From Fen-178 sp963722575 (GTDB lineage: Bacteria > Acidobacteriota > Terriglobia > Bryobacterales > Bryobacteraceae): a stretch of DNA of 64,000 nucleotides. The notes beneath the pieces are model-generated. The model saw only the letters and a program-made list of their open reading frames with translations, had not been told where the DNA came from and did no database searches. The stretch is from positions 496,001 to 560,000 of the forward strand of contig CAVRNR010000005.1 in the NCBI GenBank assembly GCA_963722575.1, in the 5' to 3' direction. Below, in pieces: positions 38,810 to 47,608 of this stretch. The translations under genes and the position numbers were made by a program. Every line of letters starts with the position of its first letter. Within the stretch, counting starts at the first letter, position 1.

Positions 38810-39409
38810 ATGCCCGATTTCGCCGAACCGCTGGCCCGTCTCATCGACGCACTGAAACACCTGCCCGGCATCGGCCAGAAATCCGCGCAGCGCATCGCCT
38901 TCCACGTGCTGCGCGCCGGCCGCGAAGACGCCGAACATCTGGCGCAAGCCCTCCTCGACGTTAAGGACAAGCTGGGTCTCTGCCGCCTTTGCAACAACAT
39001 CAGCGAAAGCGACCTGTGCCTCTACTGCCGCGATGCCGCCCGCGATCCGAAAGTGGTCTGCGTGGTCGAGGAGCCCACCAACATCGTCGGCATCGAAACC
39101 ACCCGCCAGTACGAAGGCCGCTACCACGTGCTCCACGGCGCGCTCTCGCCGCTGCGCGGCATCGGCCCCGAGTCGCTCAAGATCAAGGGCCTGGTGGAGC
39201 GCATCGGCCAGGGTGAGATTCAGGAAGTGATCGTGGCCACCAATCCCACCGTGGAAGGCGAAGCCACCGCCGTGTATCTGGCGCGCCTGTTGAAACCTCT
39301 CGGCGTCAAAGTCTCCCGCATCGCCATGGGCGTCCCCGTCGGCAGCGACCTGGAATTCGCCGACGAAGTCACGATGTCGAAAGCCATGGAAGGCCGCCGC
39401 GAGATGTAG
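38810..39409 (+). CDS. recR: Recombination mediator protein RecR
   Basis: The 199-aa protein has the helix-hairpin-helix part (LKHLPGIGQKSAQRIAFHVL), the C4 zinc finger (CRLCNNISESDLCLYC) and a Toprim domain (VVCVVEEPTNIVGIE ... VIVATNPTVEGEATAVYL). With RecO and RecF it loads RecA onto gapped DNA. It starts 2 nt after ebfC, and its 3' end overlaps the convergent mtaB gene by 41 nt. Confidence 0.96.
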   Translation: MPDFAEPLARLIDALKHLPGIGQKSAQRIAFHVLRAGREDAEHLAQALLDVKDKLGLCRLCNNISESDLCLYCRDAARDPKVVCVVEEPTNIVGIETTRQYEGRYHVLHGALSPLRGIGPESLKIKGLVERIGQGEIQEVIVATNPTVEGEATAVYLARLLKPLGVKVSRIAMGVPVGSDLEFADEVTMSKAMEGRREM

Positions 39410-40676
39410 CCTCGCTCAACCCTCCATCCACCACACCACCGATCTCCAAATCCACAATCCGGTTGGGCTCGCGCTCCTGCGCCAGTTCCACCTTCAGGTA
39501 GTTTTCCGTGAGCGCCATCCCAGCCTCGTGCAGCGTCACCGCGGAAAGCGTCTTTCCGACCATGCGTTCGCGAAACGCGCGATTCTTCGCCGCCGCCAGC
39601 TCCCGCAGCGCGCGGTTGCGTTCCTTTCGCACCGCCATGGGCACCGCATCGGGATCTTCCGCCGCCGGCGTCCCCGGCCGCTCCGAATAGGTGAACACGT
39701 GCAAATAGGTGAACGGCAGCTCCGCAATGAACCGCCGGCTCTCTTCGAAATCGGCCTCGGTTTCGCCCGGAAATCCCACCATCGCATCCGCGCCGATGGC
39801 CGCATCCGGCATCAGCGCCCGCGCTTTGAGTATGCGGTCCGCGTAGTGCCGCGGCCGGTACTTGCGGTGCATGCGGCGCAGAATCCGGTCCGAGCCCGTC
39901 TGCAACGGCGCATGCACGTGCTTGGCCATGCGCGAGGATTCGGCCATCAAGCCCAGCAGGTCGTCGGAAAAATCCATCGGTTCCACCGAGCTCAGCCGCA
40001 GCCGTTCCACTTCGGTTTCCGCCAGCAGCAGCCGGATCAAATCGGCCAGGCGCATCGTGCTCCCCGGTTCCCTGCCCCAGCGCCCCAGGTTGATCCCGCT
40101 CAGCACAATCTCGCGATACCGCGCCGCGAGGCCCCGCAGCTGCTCCACCACCCGCGCGGCCGGCGCGCTACGGCTACGCCCCCGCACAAACGGAATGATG
40201 CAGAACGAGCATCGGTTGTTGCACCCGTCCTGAATCTTCAGGTTGGGACGCGTTCGGTCGCCCGCCGCGTCTTCCACCGGGGAAGACAAAAAATCATGCT
40301 GCGCGAAGATATCCCCGACTAGGATATTGCCGTGGTAAGGCGCAACCGTCACCAACTCCGCGATCTGCGTCTTGTGCGAGTTCCCCACCACCCACTCGAC
40401 ACCCGCCAGCGATGCCAGCTCCTCCGGCGCGCGCTGCGCGTAGCAGCCAGTTACCAAGATGCGCGCCGCGGGGTTCTCGCGATGGACGCGCCGGATGGTT
40501 TGCCGCACTTCATCGTCCGCGGTAGAGGTAACCGTGCAGGTGTTCAGGACCACCAGGTCCGCGCCCGCGCGCACCTCGGCCGCTTCCAGGCCTTTGGCCG
40601 CGAGCAGCGCCTCGATCGCGGCGCCATCCGCCTGCGTAGCCCGGCAACCGAAGTTTTGGACGAAGAATTTCCCCAC
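39369..40676 (-). CDS. mtaB: tRNA (t6A37) methylthiotransferase MtaB
   Basis: The 435-aa radical SAM enzyme adds a methylthio group to t6A37 of tRNA. It has the N-terminal UPF0004 domain (FFVQNFGCRATQADG, VLNTCTVT and VTGCYAQRAPEEL with three Cys), the radical SAM cluster motif DGCNNRCSFCIIP, the GADAMVGFPGETEADF region and a C-terminal TRAM domain. The GTG at 40676 (GKFFVQNFGC) is chosen because it starts the family core; AAGGGAAC precedes it. An upstream frame to 40751 adds 25 residues that do not resemble the family. A TATAAT lies on this strand at 40686-40691, 10 nt before the GTG. Confidence 0.93.
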   Translation of the reverse strand: MGKFFVQNFGCRATQADGAAIEALLAAKGLEAAEVRAGADLVVLNTCTVTSTADDEVRQTIRRVHRENPAARILVTGCYAQRAPEELASLAGVEWVVGNSHKTQIAELVTVAPYHGNILVGDIFAQHDFLSSPVEDAAGDRTRPNLKIQDGCNNRCSFCIIPFVRGRSRSAPAARVVEQLRGLAARYREIVLSGINLGRWGREPGSTMRLADLIRLLLAETEVERLRLSSVEPMDFSDDLLGLMAESSRMAKHVHAPLQTGSDRILRRMHRKYRPRHYADRILKARALMPDAAIGADAMVGFPGETEADFEESRRFIAELPFTYLHVFTYSERPGTPAAEDPDAVPMAVRKERNRALRELAAAKNRAFRERMVGKTLSAVTLHEAGMALTENYLKVELAQEREPNRIVDLEIGGVVDGGLSEATSRGGLPWLSTS

Positions 40677-40821
40677 GTTCCCTTCATTATATTGACTTTG
40701 CAGGCAATGTGATGCTGCTCTGACAGTTCCAGTACCAATGGTATGGTACACACAAAACCATCACTACCTTTAGAAGGCTTGACTACCCAGGGCGGAACCG
40801 GGAGACTGAAGTTGGACGACT

Positions 40822-41430
40822 ATGAGCGAGACGGAAAAGCAGACTGTTTCAAAAGAGCCTCCGGAGCGCCTATCGGAGGCGTCAATGCCATTCGCGGAAG
40901 GCCTGCAGTGCCTGGTTGGGTTTTCGGAGGCGCTGAGCAAGATCCACCCCAGCGGAGATCGGCATGGTACCGCGGCGCCCATGATCATTCTGACGAGTAC
41001 CGGCTTGGAACTCCGGTTCCACAGCAAGGACCAAGCCCAGGGAACGGCCTACGAGCCTGCCGGCTCGGAGCGTGACGTGCAATCGGCGCCCAAGCAGGAG
41101 CGCTCGCAGCCCCTTTCCGGGCTGAGGCGAATTGTCGAAGCGAAACAAGACGCGGGAATACTGCCGGCGCGGCTTGCCAAGATCGAACAGGAGCTGAAGA
41201 CCTTGCGCGAGTCCACCGCCGCGCTGCGTGAGTTGCATGAGACGGTGGCGAAGGATTCCCGCTCCATCGAGAACACCCTGGAGTCGCATTCCGCGGCCAT
41301 CGGCTCCGTGCGCGCCGCCCTTTCCCAGAACGAAGAGCTGGTGGAGGGCATCGTGGAGACTCTGCAAGTGCTTCACGGCATTTCGGCGGATCAATCCGAC
41401 GACCTGGCTGAGGAATTGCCAGTCGCCTGA
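40822..41430 (+). CDS. Hypothetical coiled-coil protein
   Basis: The 202-aa acidic protein has a helical C-terminal half (RLAKIEQELKTLRESTAAL, RELHETVAKDSRSIENTLES) with heptad spacing, ending in SVRAALSQNEELVEGIVETLQ. No domain is recognised and no signal peptide is present. It stands alone after mtaB on the opposite strand. Part of its 3' end is duplicated downstream (41479-41557). Confidence 0.6.
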   Translation: MSETEKQTVSKEPPERLSEASMPFAEGLQCLVGFSEALSKIHPSGDRHGTAAPMIILTSTGLELRFHSKDQAQGTAYEPAGSERDVQSAPKQERSQPLSGLRRIVEAKQDAGILPARLAKIEQELKTLRESTAALRELHETVAKDSRSIENTLESHSAAIGSVRAALSQNEELVEGIVETLQVLHGISADQSDDLAEELPVA

Positions 41431-41478
41431 CGCGCTGGCGCATCTCTCAACTGGCGTGGGCCGCCGCGCCGTCTTCCC

Positions 41479-41609
41479 CGGCCATCGGCTCCGTGCGCGC
41501 CGCCCTGTCCCACAACGAAGAGCTGGTGGAGGGCATCGTGGAGACTCTGCAAGTGCTGAACGGTGTCTCCGGCAATCTGGCGGAAGAGCCCCTGGTAGCC
41601 GCGTCCTGA
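41479..41609 (+). pseudogene. Duplicated 3' fragment of the coiled-coil gene
   Basis: 79 nt (41479-41557) repeat 41294-41372 with two mismatches, at an offset of 185 nt. The fragment stays open to a TGA at 41607 and would encode AIGSVRAALSHNEELVEGIV...LVAAS, but it has no start codon or ribosome site in a suitable position. It looks like the remainder of a tandem copy whose 5' part was deleted. Confidence 0.65.
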
Positions 41610-41623
41610 GTACTACAGCACTC

Positions 41624-42436
41624 TCAGACCTCCGCCTGCTCTTCTACCGGCAAACAGACGCAGACTTGGCGCGGGCTGGAGGAAGTGAAGGCCTCGCGCG
41701 TAAACTCGCCGTAACGCCTCTCCAAACGAAAACCGGCGCAGTCGAGCAGCAGCAGTAATTCCTGCGGGAAGATCACGCGGAGGCGGTAGCCGATAATCTG
41801 GAAGTCGGGATCGTCCGGCGCCGACAAGTACCATACCACTCGACGGATTTGTTCGGCGGCGTCGTACTCCGCCGTCTCCTCGACGCTGATTTCGCCGCGC
41901 TCCGGGTGGTTGACGCGGAGAACCGGGTGACGCTCCCCGGGATCGCGAGCCAGCCTGGGCAGATCCCATTTGGAGACGTTGAAGATCAACTTCCCGCCTG
42001 GGGCCAGATGGCGACGCACGCTGGCAAAACACCGCTTCAGGTCCTCGGTCGTGAGCAGGTGCAGCAGCGAGTTGCCTGGAACCAGGATGGCCGAGAACCG
42101 ATCCCCGAGATCGAGCTGGCGCATGTCCGTTTGCACGAATGGTATCCGCAGGCCCGCGGCGGCGCCTTTCGCCCGCGCCCTCTGGAGCATGGACGGGGAC
42201 AGATCGGCTCCAACGATGTCGATGCCCTCTTGGGCAATTGGGATCGTCAAGCGGCCCGATCCGCACCCGAGTTCCAATACGCGGCCGCCGCTCTCGCGGG
42301 CATGCTCGATATAGAACCGTTCAGAAGCAATGGTTAATTCCCACCGCTTCTGGTCGGCTACCGAAGCGCGGTCGCAGGTGTTGGGGAATAAGAGATCGTA
42401 GAGGGCCGGATCGGCGTATAGCGCGCAGTCATCCAC
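41624..42436 (-). CDS. Class I SAM-dependent methyltransferase
   Basis: The 270-aa protein has the Rossmann motif I GGRVLELGCGSGRL, motif II region IDIVGADLSPSMLQRA, the acidic DMRQLDL turn and FSAILVPGNSLLHLL. It begins DDCALYADPALYDLLFPN, as in small-molecule methyltransferases of the 'class I SAM-dependent' group. The start is a GTG at 42436. The acceptor substrate cannot be read from sequence. It stands alone between a gene fragment and the IS91-like element. Confidence 0.85.
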   Translation of the reverse strand: MDDCALYADPALYDLLFPNTCDRASVADQKRWELTIASERFYIEHARESGGRVLELGCGSGRLTIPIAQEGIDIVGADLSPSMLQRARAKGAAAGLRIPFVQTDMRQLDLGDRFSAILVPGNSLLHLLTTEDLKRCFASVRRHLAPGGKLIFNVSKWDLPRLARDPGERHPVLRVNHPERGEISVEETAEYDAAEQIRRVVWYLSAPDDPDFQIIGYRLRVIFPQELLLLLDCAGFRLERRYGEFTREAFTSSSPRQVCVCLPVEEQAEV

Positions 42437-42719
42437 GGAATATCTATTCTATCCCGGGAGGATCCAGACCAGGGGTCCGGCGCGGACGGGGGCAAGATGA
42501 GACTGCCAAAACCGATCTCGCCCAATCGGAGCGCATGCCTGAGAGCAAGCGTCCTTATCCGCGATGCGGTTTGGGGGGCGTCCCACAACGCCGCCTGGGG
42601 GCAGTTTCCGAGTGGGGGACTAGAACGAAGCCGCTGACGCGGCGGACGCTACGCGTCGTGTAAAGGGGGAGGCATTCGGCTTCGCCGAGGAGTAGTGTAC
42701 GGGTCACAAGGAGGTCCCT
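42437..42719. other. Intergenic region before the IS91-like element
   Basis: No gene is seen in 283 nt. It contains several short palindromes (GCCGCTGACGCGGC near 42631, a CGGC-TTC-GCCG stem at 42677-42687) and the start-codon hairpin described separately. A GAAC tetranucleotide at 42623-42626 could mark the left border of the IS91-like insertion, since IS91 elements favour GAAC/CAAG-type targets, but this is not proven. Confidence 0.4.
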
Positions 42720-42726
42720 GTGACCC
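42701..42726 (+). promoter_or_regulatory. Hairpin over the ribosome site and start codon of the recombinase
   Basis: GGGTCAC (42701-42707) pairs with GTGACCC (42720-42726). The start codon GTG (42720) is in the right arm and AAGGAGG (42708-42714) in the loop. Such a structure would limit translation initiation, which is a common way to keep transposition genes low. Confidence 0.55.
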
Positions 42727-43607
42727 GATTACGCAAAGTCATGCTGGAGGAACTCCAGCGACGTAACTTCTCTTCAGACACTATACGCGGTTACATTGGC
42801 GCCGTCGAGCGCTTCGCGCGTTACTTTGGCAAGCCGCCAGATCAACTGGGCCCTGACCATATCCGCCAGTGGCAGGCCCATCTGCTGCACGAACGAAAGC
42901 TGGCGGTGGGAACGGTGGTGAATCACGTTGCTGCGCTGCGTTTCTTCTTTCGACGCACATTGAAGCGCCGTTTTCCACCCGACTCGATACCCTACCCCAA
43001 GTACCCGCACCAGCGGATACCACGCGTCTTGAGCCCGGAGGAAGTGGCCCGACTGATCGATGCGGCCGGCAATCTGCAGGCACGCGCGATCCTTATGGCG
43101 CTGTACTCGACCGGTATGCGACGAAGCGAACTAGTCCACCTGCGCGTCGAGGACATCGACAGTGAACGCATGGTCGTCCATATTCGCAAGGGCAAAGGCG
43201 GCAAAGACCGCGATGTGCCGTTATGCCCGAAGTTGCTCGAAACACTCCGTGAGTACTGGCGATGGAAGAAGCCGAAGACATGGCTGTTTCCAGGGGAACC
43301 ACGCGGTAATGGCCAGCACCTGACCGACAAATCCGTCTGGTATGCCTGCGCCGAGGCCGCGCGGCATGCCGGCCTTAAAAAGCGCGTTGCACCCCACATG
43401 CTTCGGCACAGCTTCGCCACTCACCTGCTGGAGGATGGTGCCGATCTGCCCACGATTCAGATGCTGCTCGGACACGCCGACCTGGAGGCTACCAGCATCT
43501 ACTTGCATTTGTCGCGGCGTCACCTGGAGAAGACGGTAAATCCACTTGAACACTTATCCATCTCCGGCGCTTCCGACCGTCTGTATCACCGCACGAGACA
43601 AAAATGA
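42720..43607 (+). CDS. Tyrosine recombinase (phage-integrase family) of an IS91-like element
   Basis: The 295-aa protein has the SAM-like N-terminal domain (EELQRRNFSSDTIRGYIGAV, FARYFGKPPDQL) and the catalytic domain with Arg in YSTGMRRSELVHLRVEDID, the HxLRHSFATHLLEDGAD box and the nucleophile Tyr in ATSIYLHLSRRHL. It overlaps the IS91 transposase gene by 4 nt. Recombinases of this kind accompany several IS91-group elements, so it is probably an accessory resolvase or integrase of that element rather than XerC/D of the chromosome. Confidence 0.9.
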   Translation: MTRLRKVMLEELQRRNFSSDTIRGYIGAVERFARYFGKPPDQLGPDHIRQWQAHLLHERKLAVGTVVNHVAALRFFFRRTLKRRFPPDSIPYPKYPHQRIPRVLSPEEVARLIDAAGNLQARAILMALYSTGMRRSELVHLRVEDIDSERMVVHIRKGKGGKDRDVPLCPKLLETLREYWRWKKPKTWLFPGEPRGNGQHLTDKSVWYACAEAARHAGLKKRVAPHMLRHSFATHLLEDGADLPTIQMLLGHADLEATSIYLHLSRRHLEKTVNPLEHLSISGASDRLYHRTRQK

Positions 43608-44779
43608 GCCGGCCCACCGTGGAGGTGGCCGACATCCTCCGCGCACAGGGCAACCGCTTCCTGGACAGGTACGAGAAGAGCTTCGATTTTCAGCAACTCA
43701 AGGCTTTCCGAGCCATTCAGCGCTGCCGCACGGCGGCGTTGGGCGGTCATATCGATGCCTGTCCCCGGTGCGGATACCAGGCGGCCGTCTCCTACAACTC
43801 TTGCCGTAACCGGCACTGCCCGAAGTGCCAGACGCAGGCGCGCGAACGCTGGCTGGCAGCACGGGAACGGGACCTGCTGGCCACCGACTACTTTCATGTC
43901 GTATTCACCGTGCCCCACGAACTCAATGTGCTGGCGTTGGACAATCCACGCCTGTTCTACGATCTGCTATTCAACGCCAGCGCACAAACCCTGCTGGAGG
44001 TGGCGGCCGACCCGCGACACCTCGGGGCCGAAATCGGCCTGATCAGCATTCTGCACACCTGGGGGCAGAACCTACTGTTGCACCCTCATGTTCACTGCGC
44101 GATCCCAGCGGGCGGGCTATCTCCGGACCACACCCGCTGGGTGCGCCCACGGTATCCGTTCTTTCTGCCGGTGAAGGTCCTCAGCCGGGTCTTTCGCGGC
44201 AAGTTCTGCGCCGGTTTGAAGCGCCTCTATCGACGCCAGAAGCTCCGCTGCGCAGGGCCGGCATCCACCTTGGCTGATCCGAAGCAATTTCGCCGACTCC
44301 TACGAAGATTGCATCGGCAAGACTGGGTGGTTTATGCCAAACCCGCCTTTGGCGGCCCCACGCAGGTGCTGCGTTACCTGGGCCGATACACCCATAGAGT
44401 CGCCATTTCCAACCATCGGCTCCTGGCGTTTGACGGGGAACGCGTGACCTTCCGGTGGAAAGACTATGCTCACGGGGGCAAGCAGCGGAAGATGACGCTC
44501 TTGGGAACGGAATTCCTGCGGCGTTTCTTCCTCCACGTGTTGCCCAAAGGCTTCGTCCGGATTCGCCACTTCGGATTTCTGTCGAACCCGTGCCGCGCTT
44601 CCAAACTGGCCGCATGCCGGCGGTTGTTGGCAATGTGCCCGCCGGAACCGCCGGAGTGCCAGGACTCCAGCCAAAGCTCTTCGACTTGGCACTGCCCACA
44701 CTGTGGCGCGGCTATGGTCGTAGCGCAGAGACTCACCGCCGCGGAAGTCTCGTGGTGCAGTTACTTCGATTCGTCATAA
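43604..44779 (+). CDS. IS91-family HUH transposase (Y2)
   Basis: The 391-aa protein has the N-terminal zinc-binding part (CPRCGYQAAVSYNSCRNRHCPKCQ), the HUH motif HPHVHCAIPAGG and the two tyrosines of the Y2 motif in LRYLGRYTHRVAIS. A second cysteine pair (CPHCGAAM) is at the C-terminus. This enzyme starts rolling-circle transposition at the oriIS end. Full length, with no internal stop, so the element could still be active. Confidence 0.93.
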   Translation: MSRPTVEVADILRAQGNRFLDRYEKSFDFQQLKAFRAIQRCRTAALGGHIDACPRCGYQAAVSYNSCRNRHCPKCQTQARERWLAARERDLLATDYFHVVFTVPHELNVLALDNPRLFYDLLFNASAQTLLEVAADPRHLGAEIGLISILHTWGQNLLLHPHVHCAIPAGGLSPDHTRWVRPRYPFFLPVKVLSRVFRGKFCAGLKRLYRRQKLRCAGPASTLADPKQFRRLLRRLHRQDWVVYAKPAFGGPTQVLRYLGRYTHRVAISNHRLLAFDGERVTFRWKDYAHGGKQRKMTLLGTEFLRRFFLHVLPKGFVRIRHFGFLSNPCRASKLAACRRLLAMCPPEPPECQDSSQSSSTWHCPHCGAAMVVAQRLTAAEVSWCSYFDSS

Positions 44780-45185
44780 CGCTGCGGCGAGTTATGGTCC
44801 AACGACGTGCCTATGGCACGCCGACGAATTCGTGTGTCCAGTTGCCGTCCACCGCGTTACCCACCGACCTAATGACGCACGTACGACGTTCGCTTTCCCT
44901 CCGTTCCGAACGGTGCACCCACGCTTTCAGAGACCGTCGACAGGGCCAACATCGGGCTTGCCAGTACCAAAGAGGCCTTCAATCCCCATAGCTGCCGCGT
45001 CCGCCGCAAACGCCAGCGGCTTCCTTCTAGTCTCCTTATCGAAAACGCCTCGGCCCGGAGCTTGCCTCTTCGCCCCGGCCTTCGTGCGCCGAGGCGTTTC
45101 CGATCAAGGCTAGCGACGATCTGCCCGGAGCAGGCCCTCTTCTGGGAGGTTCAATGTGCAACGGGCGAAGGTCGGCCGCCTGCCG
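44780..45185. other. Non-coding region after the transposase, with a 12-bp inverted repeat
   Basis: No gene is seen in 406 nt. AAACGCCTCGGC (45043-45054) and GCCGAGGCGTTT (45088-45099) form a perfect inverted repeat around a 33-nt loop that also contains CCGG...CCCGG. It may be the oriIS or terIS hairpin of the IS91-like element or a terminator. Confidence 0.5.
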
Positions 45186-46400
45186 TTATTGCGCGGTGCA
45201 GCCTTGCTTCTTTAGCTCGACGCGGCGGTTGCGGGCGCGTCCTTCGTCGCTGCCGTTGTCCGCAATGGGCTGCTTCATGCCGTAGCCGTGGGCGGTGAGT
45301 CGCCCCTGGGCGATGCCTTTGTTGGTCAGCCAGGTGACGACGGAGGCAGCGCGGGATTTGGAAAGCTTCTGGTTGTACTCGTCGCTCCCCACGTTGTCGG
45401 TGTGGCCCTGGATTTCGACCTTCAGATCGGGCCGGGCATTGAGGATTCCGAGGACGTTTTGAAGAACGGGCTCGGAATCGGCGCGGATGGTGGATTTGTT
45501 GAAGTCGAACTGAACGCCGTAGACGGCGACATGGCAGTCGCGATCGAGTTGGCCGGCGAGGTCGCCTTCGTCGGCGACCGTAATCGTATAGGATTCGCCG
45601 CCGCCGTGCAGGTACGCCCAAATATTGCGGCCGCCCGCGGCGTAGTGGGCGGTTACAGCGGCATCCGCGCTGTGTGACACACGAACTATTTTCCAGCCTG
45701 CCCGGGTGAGGGCATCGCTGTAGACGGTGACGAAGAGGACTGGCGATTCGAAGGGCGGCGCGTTGTAGCTCTTCGTGATGGATCCCGTGCCGGCGACCTG
45801 ATCCTCCGAGTGGTCTTTATCGAGATCGACCGTGACAATCATGGGTGCGTCGTCGTGATGGCCGCCGGTGGGCGTGGAACCGGGGATGGGCGGCAGGAAC
45901 GGGAAATCGCCGGAATCGGGGCTGATGGCTTCGGGCTTTTCCGCCGGTTTGGGGACTTGGATGCTGACGGGGCATGGTCCGACTTCGACGAGATCGAATC
46001 GCATGTCGTCGTTCCCAAAGACCCAGAGAATGAGCCAGGTGTCGTGACCGTCCTTTTGATAGCGCGCGGTTTTGGGTTGCCCGCGTTCCTCGGCAAAAAA
46101 CTTCCAGCCGGCGTCGACGAGCGTGGGTTTAATTTGACGGACCCAGACATCGTCCGGGTCAACGCCATCGGGGACGCCGGAAACGGTTAAGGCAGCCGCC
46201 CAGTGCTTCCCTTTCTGAATGGTACTGTCCCTATGGGGGACAATGAATTCAGTCTCGCCGTAATCTTCGAAAGTGTAGTTAGGCTTTAACTGGGCTCGCG
46301 GCGCGATAGCGAAGTAAGAGGGAATCGGGGGCCGCGGCGAATCCTGGGCAAGGCCGGGGATGACGAGAACCAGGAATACGCTGACGCGAGAGAGGCCCAT
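45186..46400 (-). CDS. OmpA-family outer-membrane/periplasmic protein
   Basis: The 404-aa protein has a signal peptide (GLSRVSVFLVLVIPGLA), an unrecognised N-terminal region of about 280 residues (two alike segments of the type WKFFAEERGQPKTARYQKDGHDTW and WKIVRVSHSADAAVTAHYAAGG suggest a duplicated fold) and a C-terminal OmpA domain: VQFDFNKSTIRADSEPVL, VEIQGHTDNVGSDEYNQKLS and SRAASVVTWL...YGMKQPIADN...ARNRRVEL. The OmpA domain binds peptidoglycan. AAGGAG precedes the ATG by 5 nt. Confidence 0.88.
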   Translation of the reverse strand: MGLSRVSVFLVLVIPGLAQDSPRPPIPSYFAIAPRAQLKPNYTFEDYGETEFIVPHRDSTIQKGKHWAAALTVSGVPDGVDPDDVWVRQIKPTLVDAGWKFFAEERGQPKTARYQKDGHDTWLILWVFGNDDMRFDLVEVGPCPVSIQVPKPAEKPEAISPDSGDFPFLPPIPGSTPTGGHHDDAPMIVTVDLDKDHSEDQVAGTGSITKSYNAPPFESPVLFVTVYSDALTRAGWKIVRVSHSADAAVTAHYAAGGRNIWAYLHGGGESYTITVADEGDLAGQLDRDCHVAVYGVQFDFNKSTIRADSEPVLQNVLGILNARPDLKVEIQGHTDNVGSDEYNQKLSKSRAASVVTWLTNKGIAQGRLTAHGYGMKQPIADNGSDEGRARNRRVELKKQGCTAQ

Positions 46401-46786
46401 GAGTGCTCCTTAGCGGGAATGGTAGCACAGAAGCCTGCGATTGGATCACCACCTCCCTCCTCGAGCAGAGCGTCAACGGTTGTCGCCACGCGAACCGGCG
46501 AATCCACGTGGCCGGTTATAAACGCCAACTCACCGATCTGCCGCGGGAAGTTGACTGGCGCCCACAGATCTCCGGGCGTATAACGCGCTACTCGGAAACC
46601 GGTCGGATGCAGGCGCCAAGGCCCTAGTCGCGATCCGAGAAACTACGCTCCAATCAAGGGACCTCCAAAGTCGTCGAGAGGGCTATTTTTACGCCTATGG
46701 CGGATGGGGGCGTCCACGCCACGGGACGGGCGTTTACCAGCCTCGCGATATACTGTTAGCTTAGACTCGGAGTAGCGCACCGCCCC
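46401..46786. other. Intergenic region, divergent promoters expected
   Basis: 386 nt between the divergent OmpA-like and ccsA genes. Short open frames on both strands (for example 46403-46627) look random. A TATACT at 46749-46754 may be the -10 of the ccsA-hem operon; no clear -35 is paired with it. Nothing else is recognised. Confidence 0.4.
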
Positions 46787-47608
46787 ATGGCTGAAATGAG
46801 CGTCATCTGGCTGCGAGTGGCCGCGGGACTGTACTCGCTCGGCCTCCTGCACGCCATCCTCATGTTGGTCCGCCGCCGCGAGCACCTGTTCCGCGTGGCG
46901 CTGGCCGCCTTCGCCTTGGGCTCGGTCTTCCACTTTGTCTCCATCGTCGAAGAGGGCATTGTCAACCACCGCTGCCCCATTACCAACTTCTACGAAACCC
47001 TTTCCATGTGCGCCTTCCTCATCGCGGTGCTCTACCTGTTCGTCCACTGGCGCTACAAAGTGGAAAGCCTCAGCGTCTTCATCTTCCCGCTGGTCTTCGT
47101 CATGGCCCTGGTCGCCACCCTGGGCAACCCCGTCAGCGCCTGGAGTAGCCCGGTGGTGCGCAACGCCTGGCTGACGGTGCACATCGTGCTCGTGCTGCTG
47201 GGCTATGCGGCGCTCGCGTTTACCGCCGTGGCCTCGGTGCTCTATCTGTTCCAGGAGCGCGAGCTCAAAACCAAGAAGCCCCACAAGTTCTATTACCGCC
47301 TGCCCCCGCTGGGCACGCTGGACGATCTCATTTCCAAGACCATGGCCGTGGGCTTCGTGCTCATCACGCTCGCCGTCATCGCCGGCAGCACGTGGGGCTT
47401 CATCGAGTTGAAGACCGCCTGGATCCGCCAGCCCAAGATCGCCATCTCGTTCTTCACCTGGGGCGTCTACCTGGCGCTGGTGTGCCTGCGGGTGGCCGCG
47501 GGATGGCGCGGGCGGAAAGCCGCCGTCATGACCGTGGCGCTGGTCGGCTTCGCCGCCCTCACCTGGGCCGCGCATGCCCGCCTGGGCGCTTTGCTGCTGA
47601 AACCATGA
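46787..47608 (+). CDS. ccsA: CcsA/HemX-like cytochrome c assembly membrane protein
   Basis: The 273-aa protein has eight predicted helices with the CcsA core: CPITNFYETLSMCAFLIAV, VRNAWLTVHIVLVLLGYAALAF with a conserved His, and TLDDLISKTMAVGFVLITL ... GSTWGFIELKTAWIRQPKI (near the tryptophan-rich WWD-like region). It is either a system II haem-handling protein or HemX, which regulates glutamyl-tRNA reductase; the location directly before hemA (ATGA overlap) fits both. Confidence 0.85.
   Translation: MAEMSVIWLRVAAGLYSLGLLHAILMLVRRREHLFRVALAAFALGSVFHFVSIVEEGIVNHRCPITNFYETLSMCAFLIAVLYLFVHWRYKVESLSVFIFPLVFVMALVATLGNPVSAWSSPVVRNAWLTVHIVLVLLGYAALAFTAVASVLYLFQERELKTKKPHKFYYRLPPLGTLDDLISKTMAVGFVLITLAVIAGSTWGFIELKTAWIRQPKIAISFFTWGVYLALVCLRVAAGWRGRKAAVMTVALVGFAALTWAAHARLGALLLKP

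Larger units (their letters stand above)
42700..45100 (+). mobile_element. IS91-like element (approximate limits)
   Basis: The core is the recombinase-transposase pair. IS91 elements lack inverted repeats and target duplications, so the exact ends cannot be fixed by eye. The right part may include the hairpin at 45043-45099; the left may begin near the GAAC at 42623. It is inserted between the methyltransferase gene and the OmpA-like gene and interrupts neither. Confidence 0.6.

Noticed and set aside
40686..40714. Full promoter for mtaB
   Set aside because: A TATAAT is present on the minus strand, but no matching -35 at suitable distance; mentioned only as part of the mtaB entry.
46403..46627. 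Small open frame in the OmpA-ccsA intergenic region
   Set aside because: 74 codons without ribosome site or recognisable motif, random composition.
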